Below are positions 20,278-34,441 of a stretch of DNA of 64,000 nt, piece after piece. The notes under the pieces were generated by a model. The model was not told the DNA's origin, searched no databases, and saw only the letters and a list, made by a program, of their open reading frames with translations. Location of the stretch: assembly GCA_012064385.1 (NCBI GenBank), contig QRDG01000816.1, forward strand, positions 186,001 through 250,000, given 5' to 3'. Numbering within the stretch: position 1 is the first letter of the stretch; every line of letters starts with the position of its first letter. The position numbers and the translations under genes were made by a program. This stretch comes from Puccinellia tenuiflora (taxonomy: Eukaryota > Streptophyta > Magnoliopsida > Poales > Poaceae).

Positions 20278-23200
20278 TGTAACATCCCAATTTCTCAAAA
20301 TTTCATAAGCATGCATTCATGTCATCATATGCATATGTTTGCTGCATTTATTTTAATTATTTAGTGGCTTGTACCTAATTGGTTTTATATATTCAAAATA
20401 ATGGAATAAGGGTGCTAAGTAACCCTAGCCATGTTTTTAAATATTTTATTTTATTTTGATGGCAAAACAAGTGTCATATTATTCTATAATTGAAAAGCTC
20501 TCTAAAAAGTATTTTTGCAAATTTTTATAAAAAGGTTTGGCTATGGTATATTTTAAGTGTTAGAACCAGAGAAAAGAAAAAAGAAAAAAAGCTTTGTTAA
20601 AAAAAACAAGAAGCAAACCGGCCGCAGCCGAGCCAGCCCACCCGAGGAGGCCCAGTACCGGCCCATCATCATCTCCGACCGGCCCTCCCCCTCACCCTCG
20701 CGCGCGCAGCATCAGCCCATGCGGCCCACTCCATCTTCCCCCCGCTGACACCCCGGGCCCGCATGTCATCTCCCTCCAAGCCGTGACGCGCAAGAACTCA
20801 CACCGTAACCTAGCAAAAATCGGAGACGAATCCGTTGCGATTTGCTACGGGATTGCCCCCATCTCTCGCCCATATAAACCCCTCGACGTCCGCGTCCTTT
20901 TGCCCCAAAAACCCTAGCTTCCACGCCCCCAGGCTGCTCGTTTTGCTCCGCTGCCCGCCGCCGGTAAGTAGCCAACTCCGACCACCGCACGACGTCCCCT
21001 GCCCTCCTTTTTACCCCCTCTCTCTTCTCCTCGACGGGTTGCACCTCACGGACACCTCCGCCTCCTTTTTTGTTCACCAGATCGTCGCGCACGGGATCAA
21101 CCGAACGGAGCCGCCGCCACCCGTGTCTCCGACGAGCAATCGCCGACGGAGGAGAGCTCGCCGTCGACCACCACCTCGCCACCGACCTCGCCTCGTCACG
21201 CTGGTCATCCAGGTACTAGCCACGTCTCCTAGATCACCGTAGATCGCTAGGAACGCCGATGCCGAGGCCGTCGCCGCCGCGCGCCGTCGCTCGCCGGAAA
21301 CCTAGCTCCGGCCGGCCACCCCCGATTAGATCTGGATCGTAGGATCATGTTTGTGCGGTATAGATTAGATCTTCTAAGCGAAGGGGTACCAGCCAACCGG
21401 AGAGTGCCACATCGCAAAGCCGTCCGCGTCAGCCGCCAAGTCAGCAGTCAACGCCCCGTCAGCGCCAGCGAGGAGAAGACTGGCAATTTTCACAGAAAGG
21501 CCCCCGCAACTTAGATCTGTTACTAATTTTTATTGGCTTGGCCAAAATTTTCAAACTTTATATTTTTGAAAAGCTTATGACCTGTAGAAACTTTTGGGAT
21601 AGTTTAAATTATGTTATGATAATTTCAAATTGGTTCAAATTTTAAAATTGATTGTTTAAGTAATTTTGACTTATCTTTAATTATAAAAATTATTTTTGAG
21701 CAAATCCAATTGCTATAGTTTTGTTTAAGCAATACTTGGCAGTAGGAACTATCATTATATTTTTGTATATTATTTTCCTACAAATTTCTATTTATTTGTA
21801 GATATCCCCTTTTAGGAAAATTTTAATGATTATATAATATATAATAATTATTCTCTTCACCAAAATTCGAGCTAATTAACTTAGAAATTATTTTGGAAGA
21901 GTTGGGAGGTAGTAGAAAACACTTAGAAATTTTTTTTTTGGCATCTTAAAATGGTTAAACTTGCCTTAGAAATAATTTTTGACTTGTTGTGTTAACTTCT
22001 AGTCCTTAGTCAATTTTCTACCCAAGTGTATGACCATGGCCTTAGTCATTTTTGGACCATCTTACTTGCCTTATTGTGACTTAGAATAATTTCATAACAT
22101 GGCATGCATCCCTAGTCCTTAGAAATATTTTGCACATCATGCATGGCATATTTTCCTTAGAAGTTTTATGGAACTTGTGTGTTCATTATGTATTGTTTGA
22201 TTTGTTAGAATCTCCGGAGGGAAACGAGGATTGTTGCAGCTGTTGTTGCTTTTCTGCTTGTTGCCAAGGCAAGTGGCACACCCCCATAAATTTCCTAAGT
22301 ATTTTTATATGCATTACTAGTGTATTTATTTATAAGCATGTGTTGGATACTATTATTGCTATGTGCTAAACTCATCATACCGCTATACTAGTTGTGTCTA
22401 GAATTCCTATGGATAACTTAGTAGATATTTTGGTGCTATGCAAAATTGTTTTATTGAAAAGCTTAATTCTACTAAGTTAATTTATCACCTGGGTGGATTT
22501 GGGCTTGAATGGTTGTATGAGTTGAGTGTTGTCCCTAGGGGTTTTACCGATGGGATATTCACTTGTGGATTGCCACCCAGGAACAAAGGGACCAAAGTTT
22601 TCTCTAAGTGAAGATGCTTCCCGTGCAGCCATTAGTCATATGGGCTCTGGCTAGATGAATTAAGTTGCGTGGACTCCTCCCGGCTTGACAAGCAGATGTA
22701 GAGGATGTAGGTGGAACGGGTCAAGCCAGTAAGGGAAGGAGAAAATGCTTCTGAAAAGTCTCGTCTCAACTCTCTCCTTTTCCTTAACACAAATTGAGTG
22801 CTTGAGGATAGTTTGGGTTTGTTGAGTCTAATGGTGAAAGTGCACAACCTCTGCAGAGTTAAAAACTAAGTACTTAGCCGTGTCCCCGGTTACGGACAAT
22901 TCAAGCAGCTGATCAAGGATTCAACGGAGGCTCCCAACATTCAAATTTCTCTAAGTAAAACTTGATGGGTAAACATGGGTAGATGAGATTGTGGTTGCCA
23001 TACCATACATGTCTCAATTTTTAAGGAAAAGATTTTACAAAAGTGTTAGGCAAAATTGGATTTATGCAGAATAGCCTTGAAACTCCACCAGCCAAATATG
23101 CATACAGGTTATAGAGTTATTCCACTAAGTGTCCACATAGTGTCACTTGCCAGATCCATTTTAATGGTATCTGACCCACTCTGTTGCAAATTATTAATTG

Positions 23201-23510
23201 GTGCAGAATTTTCTGACGAGGAGTAAGGTTTTCGTTTGGGTTTCGAGCCTGCAACAACATGGTTTTCGCCTGTGGCGCATCATGAAGATGGAGGCTCTTT
23301 TATGTGTTATTCCGCTGCTTTATTATTTTCCGCTAGCCTTGAGCTATGCAAAGTTGTATCGAACCATTTATTTTACCAAGTCTGGATTATTCGTGTAATA
23401 AAGATACAATGTTGTGATATTCATCGTAAACTGTGTGTGCAAATGAAACGATCCAGGGATTTGCACTATACACAGGTACTTGCCATATTTCTAAGTGCAG
23501 GTACATTACA
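20278..23510 (+). repeat. 5' LTR of Tekay-like chromovirus (3233 bp)
   Basis: Starts TGTAACATCCCAATTTC and ends GGTACATTACA. TATAAA at 20873-20878 precedes a GC-rich leader with a strong splice-donor-like CCGCCGGTAAGT near 20955-20966. An AT-rich downstream half follows. The primer site TGGTATCAGAGC is at 23513-23524. Confidence 0.95.
20873..20878 (+). promoter_or_regulatory. TATA box of chromovirus LTR
   Basis: TATAAA in CGCCCATATAAACCCCTCG is followed by a GC-rich pyrimidine-rich leader. The same box is at 30799-30804 in the 3' LTR. Confidence 0.7.
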
Positions 23511-23512
23511 GA

Positions 23513-23524
23513 TGGTATCAGAGC
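23513..23524 (+). promoter_or_regulatory. Primer binding site, initiator Met-tRNA type
   Basis: TGGTATCAGAGC begins two bases after the LTR end at 23510 and is identical to the site of the element at the left of the window. Confidence 0.92.
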
Positions 23525-23695
23525 ATAGTGTTGCCTGTAGGATCGAAACCCTAGGTTTGGTTAGGAATAAGTTGGCTGAAAACTTAATTTTTACTAAGTA
23601 AAAAAACTTTTACATAATATTCTGGTCTTCTTCTAAGTACTCGTAATTCTTGACTTATACATTTTATCTCATACCTTGTTCCTTCTAACTTAAGG

Positions 23696-24514
23696 ATGAA
23701 GAGATTCGACTACACCACCGCGGAGGACTTTGGAGAGACTCGCTTTGGCTTCTACCTCCTCGACCTGCTTAAACGCTTGAAGTTGCCAATACCCAAGATC
23801 AAGGGCTGCATCTTGAAGAAGCTCCACAGGGAAGGACTATGGGGAATCAAGGCGGTTCAGCTAGGACGTGAAGGCGAGAAGACCATGGAGATCAAGGTGG
23901 TAAGCGACACCATGGAGAAGGGACTCAACGTCATCATACAAGACCTGATAGGGCGTCTTTGTGGACGCTACTACCAGGAATTGGGTGGTCACTACTCAAT
24001 TCTTTTCGGAAGGCGTGATGAAGAAGGAGAACCCTATGATTTTGACACCAAGGATAGGGGCAAGGCTGAGTTCTTAGGCAAATATTGCCAAGACTTGGAG
24101 CACCTAGTTCATGAGCTCTTTCATGATAACTACGAGGAACTCTACAAAAATGATGAGCTTTGCGCCCAAGTCCAGGAGAATGAAGAGAAGGTGAAGGAAC
24201 AGGAAGAAAAGATCAAGGCCCTAGAAGAGAAGTTCCAGGAGCAAGAAAAGAAGTATAAGAATCAAGAGAAGAGAGTCCAGAAGAAGAACAAGGAGATGAA
24301 GGAAATGAAGATGGAGCTTGAGAGCAATGAAGTGGAACTAGAAGCAGACTTTGACTTGATCAAGCGGCTTCGTGCAGAGAAGAAGGAACTGCAAGAGAAG
24401 AACTTGGAGCTGACGAAGGAAGTGAAGGAACTGAGGAGTGTGCTTGATCAGGAAGGCTTCGAGATCCAGGAAGTTGAAGAAGAAGAAGAGGATGATTCCA
24501 TGGTTGTGGGTTAG
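23696..24514 (+). CDS. Upstream ORF1 of chromovirus: basic domain plus long coiled coil, unknown function
   Basis: An intact 272-residue ORF lies between the primer site and gag; the start follows 170 bases of leader. Residues about 1-120 appear folded, with GLWGIKAVQLGREGEKTMEI, then a helix ending IIQDLIGRLCGRYYQ, then HYSILFGRRDEEGEPYDF. Residues about 155-250 are an almost uninterrupted Glu/Lys/Gln heptad region, clearly a coiled coil, ending in an acidic EEEEEDD tail. No catalytic motif, zinc knuckle or membrane segment is visible. Stop codons are absent in a young element, so the protein is probably used. Its position equals that of the 260-residue ORF at 2940-3722, although the proteins are not obviously alike. 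Oligomerisation and RNA or particle-assembly roles are guesses. Confidence 0.78.
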   Translation: MKRFDYTTAEDFGETRFGFYLLDLLKRLKLPIPKIKGCILKKLHREGLWGIKAVQLGREGEKTMEIKVVSDTMEKGLNVIIQDLIGRLCGRYYQELGGHYSILFGRRDEEGEPYDFDTKDRGKAEFLGKYCQDLEHLVHELFHDNYEELYKNDELCAQVQENEEKVKEQEEKIKALEEKFQEQEKKYKNQEKRVQKKNKEMKEMKMELESNEVELEADFDLIKRLRAEKKELQEKNLELTKEVKELRSVLDQEGFEIQEVEEEEEDDSMVVG

Positions 24515-24771
24515 GATAGTTAGTGGGACTACCATTTTATCCAGACGTTATTCTTTTGCGTTAGTATTGATCAACCAAATTGTGGGTATGACAATATTTA
24601 GGCTTTTTTTCCAGAACATCCGTGTGTTTTATTCTAGACCTTGTTATATTTCTAAAGGTTAAAGTGGAGTTGGTGGTTTGTTGTGTTTTTTGAATGCTTG
24701 TATGTGTAGAGTTACTTCTCCTAGTTCTGTCTATCTTTTACTCATCTATGTCTGAAACCATCAGATGCCTC

Positions 24772-27183
<2,412 letters not shown>

Positions 27184-27202
27184 ATTCAAGTCAAAATTTG
27201 AA

Positions 27203-30187
27203 ATGAAGAAGGTTAGGCTTAATTCTCTTAAGGGGGTTAGCCTCGGTGATGTGCTCATAGTAAAGGAATACCCAGATGTGTTTCCTGAAGAACTACCGGG
27301 AATGCCACCGGATAGAGATGTGGAGTTTCTCATTGAATTGGTACCGGGGACAGGACCCATAGCCAAGAGACCATATCCCATGGCGTTTGATGAATTGAAG
27401 GAACTCAAGAAACAGTTAGATGAACATCTGCAGAAAGGATTCATTCGTCCGAGTTCTTCACCATGGGGAGCCCCCATACTATTTGTCGAGAAGAAAGATA
27501 GTACCCAGAGGCTGGTTACGGATTATCGTTCACTGAACGAAGTAACTATCAAGAACAAGTACCCATTACCCAAGATCAATGATCTATTCGATCAATTGGA
27601 AGGTGCATGTGTATTCTCTAAGATCGATCTTCGATCAGGGTATTTCCAAATGAAGGTTAGGGAGATGGATATACCCAAGACCGCATTTACCACTAGGTAT
27701 GGTCTGTATGAGTACACAGTGATGCCTTTTGGCTTGACCAATGCACCCGCTTATTTTATGAATATGATGAATAAGGTATTCATGGATTTTCTGGATAAAT
27801 TTGTTGTTGTCTTCATTGATGACATATTAATTTATTCCAAAAGTCACAAGGAGCATGAAGAGCATCTACATATAGTATTGCAGAGGCTGAGAGAGCATAA
27901 GTTGTATGCCAAATTCAGCAAATGTGAATTTTGGTTGGAGAAAGTTGGATTCCTAGGACACGTGGTGTCCAAGGAAGGGATCGCAGTAGACCCAGAAAAG
28001 GTGTCCGCAGTGACAGAGTGGGAACCACCCAAGAACGTGGGAGAAATCCGTAGTTTTCTGGGATTGGCAGGTTACTATAGGAGGTTTATTGAGAATTTCT
28101 CAAAGATTGCCAAGCCAATGACGGAGTTGTTGAAGAAGGATAAAAAGTTCGATTGGACTGAAGCCTGCGAAACTAGTTTCCAAGACTTGAAGAAGCATTT
28201 AGTTTCAGCACCAGTCTTGTGTCTACCAGATATAGAGAAGGATTTCCAAGTATATTGCGACGCATCACGTCATGGGTTAGGAAGTGTCTTGATGCAAGGA
28301 GGTAAAGTAGTTTCTTACGCCTCTAGACAACTCAAGAAGCATGAAGTCAACTATCCTACTCATGATTTAGAGTTAGCTTCAGTAGTTCATGCATTGAAGA
28401 CTTGGAGACAGTACCTGATGGGAAAAAGGTGTGAAGTATTCACCGATCACAAGAGTCTCAAGTACATTTTCACCCAGAAGGAGTTAAACATGAGACAGCG
28501 AAGATGGTTAGAACTCATTAAGGATTATGATTTGAGTTTGCAATATCACCCCGGAAAAGCCAACGTAGTGGCTGACGCTTTAAGCCGTAAGGTTCATGCT
28601 AATGGATTAACCGCTGGAGAATTGCCGGAAGATTTGTGCAATGCATTTAAGGATCTTAGATTGGAAGTGGTACCTGAAGGATTTATAGCAGCATTGGAGG
28701 TGCGACCAATGTTGATGGATAAGATACGAGAAGCACAGAAGGGAGATAAAGTGATGGAAGAAATCAAGACCAATCTGAGTGAAGGCAAGGCCAAAGGTTT
28801 CCGAAAGGATGAACAGGGCACGATGTGGTTTGAGAACCGTATTTGTGTGCCGCAGAATGAGGACATTAGAAAACTAATCCTACAGGAGGCACATGACTCA
28901 CCTTATTCAATACATCTGGGTAACACTAAGATGTATATGGATGTAAAGGAGAGATTTTGGTGGAATGGTTTGAAAAGAGATATCGCAGAATATATTGCCA
29001 AGTGTGACGTGTGTAGTCGAGTGAAGGCGGAACATCAGAAACCCGCTGGACTGCTACAGCCATTACCAGTACCAGAATGGAAATGGGAGCAAATTGGAAT
29101 GGATTTCATCACAGGATTACCCAGAACCAAGTCAGGTTATGATTCGATATGGGTGATTGTTGACCGTCTGACTAAAGTGGCTCACTTTATTCCTGTGAAG
29201 ACCACTTACACGAGTGCAAAGCTCGCAGATATTTATATGAAGAGAATTGTGAGTTTACATGGTGTTCCTAAGAAGATTGTATCTGATAGAGGTACCCAAT
29301 TTACCTCGCATTTCTGGAAGCAGTTGCACGAGTCGTTGGGAACAAGACTAGAGTTCAGCACAGCTTTCCATCCACAGACCGATGGACAGACTGAGAGAGT
29401 CAACCAGATTCTGGAGGACATGCTTAGGGCATGTGCACTGGATTATAAATCTAGCTGGGATGATAACTTGCCTTATGCAGAATTCTCATACAACAATAGC
29501 TATCAAGCTAGTATTGAGATGGCACCTTTTGAGGCATTGTACGGAAGAAAATGCACTACACCGTTACTATGGAGTGGTGTAGGTGAACGAAGCTTATTTG
29601 GTCCTGACATAATTCAGGAAGCTGAAGAGAAGGACAGACTGATTAAGGACAGGTTAAAAGTAGCACAGTCAAGACAAAAGAGCTACGCAGATTCCAAGCG
29701 TAGGGAAATCACCTATGAGGTAGGTGATAGAGCATACCTTAGAGTCTCACCACTACGCGGTGTGAAGAGATTTGGAATCAAAGGAAAGTTGGCACCTCGA
29801 TTCATTGGACCCTATAAGGTTCTCTCTCGTAAAGGAGAAGTAGCTTATGAGTTGGAGCTGCCAGAGGTGCTATCAGCAGTTCACAACGTGTTCCATGTAA
29901 GCCAGTTGAAGAAGTGTCACCCTGAGATGGCTGAGACAACACTACGTGATACTGTGCCTTTGGAGGAAGTTCAACTGGAAAGTGATTTGACTTATCAAGA
30001 GAAGCCAATCAAGATTTTAGAGACTGCGGAGAGGATTACTCGTACAAAGACAATCAAGTTCTGCAAGGTCCAATGGAGCCATCACACCGAAGAAGAAGCT
30101 ACCTGGGAACGGGAGGATGACCTGCGAGAAGAACACCCGCACCTATTTGCTAACCAATCCGAATCTCGGGGACGAGATTCATCTTAA
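27203..30187 (+). CDS. pol: Pol polyprotein: reverse transcriptase, RNase H, integrase, chromodomain
   Basis: 994 residues without interruption. Reverse transcriptase contains FSKIDLRSGYFQM, VMPFGLTNAPAYFMNMM and the catalytic FIDDILIYS. RNase H contains YCDASRHGLG, HDLELASVVHAL and FTDHKSLKYIF. Integrase has the HHCC finger (H-D-S-P...H..., CDVCSRVK) and a DDE core with GMDFITGLP, VSDRGTQFTSHFW and HPQTDGQTERVNQI. The C-terminus, after the conserved VFHVSQLKKCHP, is a chromodomain-like module with QWSHHTEEEATWEREDDLRE, which in chromoviruses directs integration to heterochromatin. All catalytic acids seen are intact. The first ATG is at 27203, but in the ancestor this was one frame with gag-protease. 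Just after the stop come the palindrome GAATCTCGGGGACGAGATTC and a purine run before the 3' LTR. Confidence 0.93.
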   Translation: MKKVRLNSLKGVSLGDVLIVKEYPDVFPEELPGMPPDRDVEFLIELVPGTGPIAKRPYPMAFDELKELKKQLDEHLQKGFIRPSSSPWGAPILFVEKKDSTQRLVTDYRSLNEVTIKNKYPLPKINDLFDQLEGACVFSKIDLRSGYFQMKVREMDIPKTAFTTRYGLYEYTVMPFGLTNAPAYFMNMMNKVFMDFLDKFVVVFIDDILIYSKSHKEHEEHLHIVLQRLREHKLYAKFSKCEFWLEKVGFLGHVVSKEGIAVDPEKVSAVTEWEPPKNVGEIRSFLGLAGYYRRFIENFSKIAKPMTELLKKDKKFDWTEACETSFQDLKKHLVSAPVLCLPDIEKDFQVYCDASRHGLGSVLMQGGKVVSYASRQLKKHEVNYPTHDLELASVVHALKTWRQYLMGKRCEVFTDHKSLKYIFTQKELNMRQRRWLELIKDYDLSLQYHPGKANVVADALSRKVHANGLTAGELPEDLCNAFKDLRLEVVPEGFIAALEVRPMLMDKIREAQKGDKVMEEIKTNLSEGKAKGFRKDEQGTMWFENRICVPQNEDIRKLILQEAHDSPYSIHLGNTKMYMDVKERFWWNGLKRDIAEYIAKCDVCSRVKAEHQKPAGLLQPLPVPEWKWEQIGMDFITGLPRTKSGYDSIWVIVDRLTKVAHFIPVKTTYTSAKLADIYMKRIVSLHGVPKKIVSDRGTQFTSHFWKQLHESLGTRLEFSTAFHPQTDGQTERVNQILEDMLRACALDYKSSWDDNLPYAEFSYNNSYQASIEMAPFEALYGRKCTTPLLWSGVGERSLFGPDIIQEAEEKDRLIKDRLKVAQSRQKSYADSKRREITYEVGDRAYLRVSPLRGVKRFGIKGKLAPRFIGPYKVLSRKGEVAYELELPEVLSAVHNVFHVSQLKKCHPEMAETTLRDTVPLEEVQLESDLTYQEKPIKILETAERITRTKTIKFCKVQWSHHTEEEATWEREDDLREEHPHLFANQSESRGRDSS

Positions 30188-30199
30188 GGGGGTTAGGTT

Positions 30200-33100
30200 T
30201 GTAACATCCCAATTTCTCAAAATTTCATAAGCATGCATTCATGTCATCATATGCATATGTTTGCTGCATTTATTTTAATTATTTAGTGGCTTGTACCTAA
30301 TTGGTTTTATATATTCAAAATAATGGAATAAGGGTGCTAAGTAACCCTAGCCATGTTTTTAAATATTTTATTTTATTTTGATGGCAAAACAAGTGTCATA
30401 TTATTCTATAATTGAAAAGCTCTCTAAAAAGTATTTTTGCAAATTTTTATAAAAAGGTTTGGCTATGGTATATTTTAAGTGTTAGAACCAGAGAAAAGAA
30501 AAAGGAAAAAAAAAGCTTTGTTAAAAAAAAAACAAGAAGCAAACCGGCCGCAGCCGAGCCAGCCCACCCGAGGAGGCCCAGTACCGGCCCATCATCATCT
30601 CCGACCGGCCCTCCCTCTCACCCTCGCGCGCGCAGCATAAGCCCATGCGGCCCACTCCATCTCCCCCCCGCTGACACCCCGGGCCCGCATGTCATCTCCC
30701 TCCAAGCCGTGACGCGCAAGAACTCACACCGTAACCTAGCAAAAATCGGAGACGAATCCGTTGCGATTTGCTACGGGATTGCCCCCATCTCTCGCCCATA
30801 TAAACCCCTCGACGTCCGCGTCCTTTTGCCCCAAAAACCCTAGCTTCCACGCCCCCAGGCTGCTCGTTTTGCTCCACTGCCCGCCGCCGGTAAGTGGCCA
30901 GCTCCGACCACCGCACGACGTCCCCTGCCCTCCTTTTTACCCCCTCTCTCTTCTCCTCGTCGGGTTGCACCTCACGGACACCTCCGCCTCCTTTTTTGTT
31001 CACCAGATCGTCACGCACGGGATCAACCGAACGGAGCCGCCGCCACCCGTGTCTCCGACGAGCAATCGCCGACGGAGGAGAGCTCGCCGTCGACCACCAC
31101 TTCGCCACCGACCTTGCCTCGCCACGCTGGTCATCCAGGTACTAGCCACGTCTCCTAGATCACCGTAGATCGCTAGGAACGCCGATGCCGAGGCCGTCGC
31201 CGCCGCGCGCCGTCGCTCGTCGGAAACCTAGCTCCGGTCGGCCACCCCCGATTAGATCTGGATCGTAGGATCATGTTTGCGCGGTATAGATTAGATCTTC
31301 TAAGCGAAGGGGTACCAGCCAACCGGAGAGTGCCACGTCGCCAAGCCGTCCGCATCAGCCGCCAAGTCAGCAGTCAACGCCCCGTCAGCGCCAGCGAGGA
31401 GAAGACTGGCAATTTTCACAGAAAGGCCCCCGCAACTTAGATCTGTTACTAATTTTTATTGGCTCGGCCAAATTTTTCAAACTTTATATTTTTGAAAAGC
31501 TTATGACCTGTAGAAACTTTTGGGATAGTTTAAATTATGTTATGATAATTTCAAATTGGTTCAAATTTTAAAATTGATTGTTTAAGTAATTTTGACTTAT
31601 CTTTAATTATAAAAATTATTTTTGAGCAAATCCAATTGCTATAGTTTTGTTTAAGCAATACTTGGCAGTAGGAACTATCATTATATTTTTGTAGATTATT
31701 TTCCTACGAATTTCTATTTATTTGTAGATATCCTCTTTTAGGAGAATTTTAATGATTATATAATATATAATAATTATTCTCTTCACCAAAATTCAAGCTA
31801 ATTAACTTAGAAATTATTTTGGAAGAGTTGGGAGGTAGTAGAAAACACTTAGAATTTTTTTTTGGCATCTTAAAATGGTTAAACTTGCCTTAGAAATAAT
31901 TTTTGACTTGTTGTGTTAACTTCTAGTCCTTAGTCAATTTTCTACCCAAGTGTATGACCATGGCCTTAGTCATTTTTGGACCATCTTACTTGCCTTATTG
32001 TGACTTAGAATAATTTCATAACATGGCATGCATCCCTAGCCCTTAGAAATATTTTGCACATCATGCATGGCATATTTTCCTTAGAAGTTTTAATGAACTT
32101 GTGTGTTCATTATGTATTGTTTGATGTGTTAGAATCTCCGGAGGGAAACGAGGACTGTTGCAGCTGTTGTTGCTTTTCTGCTTGTTGCCAAGGCAAGTGG
32201 CACACCCCCATAAATTTCCTAAGTATTTTTATATGCATTACTAGTGTATTTATTTATAAGCATGTGTTGGATAGTATTATTGCTATGTGCTAAACTCATC
32301 ATACCGCTATACTAGTTGTGTCTAGAATTCCTATGGATAACTTAGTAGATATTTTGGTGCTATGCAAAAGTGTTTTATTGAAAAGCTTAATTCTACTAAG
32401 TTAATTTATCACCTGGGTGGATTTGGGCTTGAATGGTTGTATGAGTTGAGTGTTGTCCCTAGGGGTTTTACCGATGGGATATTCACTTGTGGATTGCCAC
32501 CCAGGAACAAAGGGACCAAAGTTTTCTCTAAGTGAAGATGCTTCCCGTGCAGCCATTAGTCATATGGGCTCTGGCTAGATGAATTAAGTTGCGTGGACTC
32601 CTCCCGGCTTGACAAGCAGATGTAGAGGATGTAGGTGGAACGGGTCAAGCCAGTAAGGGAAGGAGAAAATGCTTCTGAAAAGTCTCGTCTCAACTCTCTC
32701 CTTTTCCTTAACACAAATTGAGTGCTTGAGGATAGTTTGGGTTTGTTGAGTTTAATGGTGAAAGTGCACAACCTCTGCAGAGTTAAAAACTAAGTACTTA
32801 GCCGTGTCCCCGGTTACGGACAATTCAAGCAGCTGATCAAGGATTCAACGGAGGCTGCCAACATTCAAATTTCTCTAAGTAAAACTTGATGGGTAAACAT
32901 GGGTAGATGAGATTGTGGTTGCCATACCATACATGTCTCAATTTTTAAGGAAAAGATTTTACAAAAGTGTTAGGCAAAATTGGCTTTATGCAAAATAGCC
33001 TTGAAACTCCACCAGCCAAATATGCATACAGGTTATAGAGTTATTCCACTAAGTGTCCACATAGTGTCACTTGCCAGATCCATTTTAATGGTATCTGACC

Positions 33101-33434
33101 CACTCTGTTGCAAATTATTAATTGGTGCAGAATTTTCTGACGAGGAGTAAGGTTTTCGCTTGGGTTTCGAGCCTGCAACAACATGGTTTTCGCCTGTGGC
33201 GCATCATGAAGATGGAGGCTCTTTTATGTGTTATTCCGCTGCTTTATTATTTTCCGCTAGCCTTGAGCTATGCAAAGTTGTATCGAACCATTTATTTTAC
33301 CAAGTCTGGATTATTCGTGTAATAAAGATACAATGTTGTGATATTCATCGTAAACTGTGTGTGCAAATGAAACGATCCAGGGATTTGCACTATACACAGG
33401 TACTTGCCATATTTCTAAGTGCAGGTACATTACA
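30200..33434 (+). repeat. 3' LTR of Tekay-like chromovirus (3235 bp)
   Basis: Matches 20278-23510 with about 40 differences by eye, mostly transitions plus homopolymer indels. It ends GGTACATTACA, then the CATAT target duplication. Confidence 0.95.
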
Positions 33435-33451
33435 CATATTTCTTTCTCATG

Positions 33452-34441
33452 CTAAGTATAATATGGGCGCAACTGGGCAATATTCCATGGCCGCTCACGC
33501 TCTTCTAATGAAAAGGTGGAGTGCGCTGTGTCATTGACAGACTCTGATTTTTCTCTAGCATCCACCAGATAATATGAACCATTGTTCAATTTCTTGCTGA
33601 TGATGAAGGGCCCTTCCCAGGGAGGAGATAACTTGTGCATCCCTTCCTTGGATTGCGTCCATCGCAACACTAAGTCACCCTCCTGGAAAGTGCGAGTTTT
33701 AACCCGGCGACTGTGATACCGCCTCAAATCTTGCTGATATACTGCTGATCTCTCCAAGGCTTGTTCTCTGTTCTCCTCTAGCAAGTCCAAAGAATCCTGC
33801 CGGGTCTGCTCGTTTTCTGTTTCAACGTAGGCCGCCACGCGGGGCGAGTCATGTATAATATCACTTGGCAAAACTGCCTCTGCCCCATACACCATAAAGA
33901 AAGGGGTCATCTTGGTGGATCTGTTTGGTGTTGTATTGATTCCCCAAACCACTGATGGCAACTCCTCAACCCATGCTCCGGCGGCTCTGATGCACGGGAC
34001 CCGGAGACGTGGCTTTAAACCTCGAAGTAGCTCCTGATTTGCTCGTTCAACTTGTCCATTGGCCTGAGGATGAGCCACTGAAGCAACATCCAAACGTATA
34101 CCATTGTTTCCACAAAACTTTGCCATCTCTCCAAGGGACATGTTAGTACCATTATCTGTGATGATGCTATGGGGATACCCAAACCTGTGTATGATCTTCT
34201 TCAGAAACTTGACTGCTGTAGCTGCTTCACAATTTGTAACAGGCATAACTTCAACCCACTTTGTAAACTTATCAATGGCAACCAAGAGGTGGGTTTTCTT
34301 GCAAGGAGACATGCTAAAAGGACCCACCATATCAAGCCCCCAAACTGCAAAAGGCCAAGTCAAAGGTATTGTGCGCAGCTCGTGAATCCGGGTCTCCCTG
34401 ACCCGCCAGCTCTTCCACATCCTGAGGCTTGACTGAAGGTG
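33452..34441 (-). pseudogene. Tat integrase fragment lacking the N-terminal zinc finger
   Basis: The minus strand encodes the integrase core with WGLDMVGPF, FTKWVEVMPV, IITDNGTNM and HPQANGQVERANQELL, so the D, D, E positions are present. GPY-type C-terminal sequences follow (GDLVLRW, PPWEGPFIISKKL). The HHCC zinc-finger domain expected before it is absent: the preceding linker runs directly into the core across a deletion near 34390-34440 and the frame changes there. The core also has an odd NMSLGEMAKFC stretch in place of the usual phenylalanine-containing sequence after DNGT. Stop at 33452; the nested chromovirus begins 18 bases beyond it. Confidence 0.85.
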
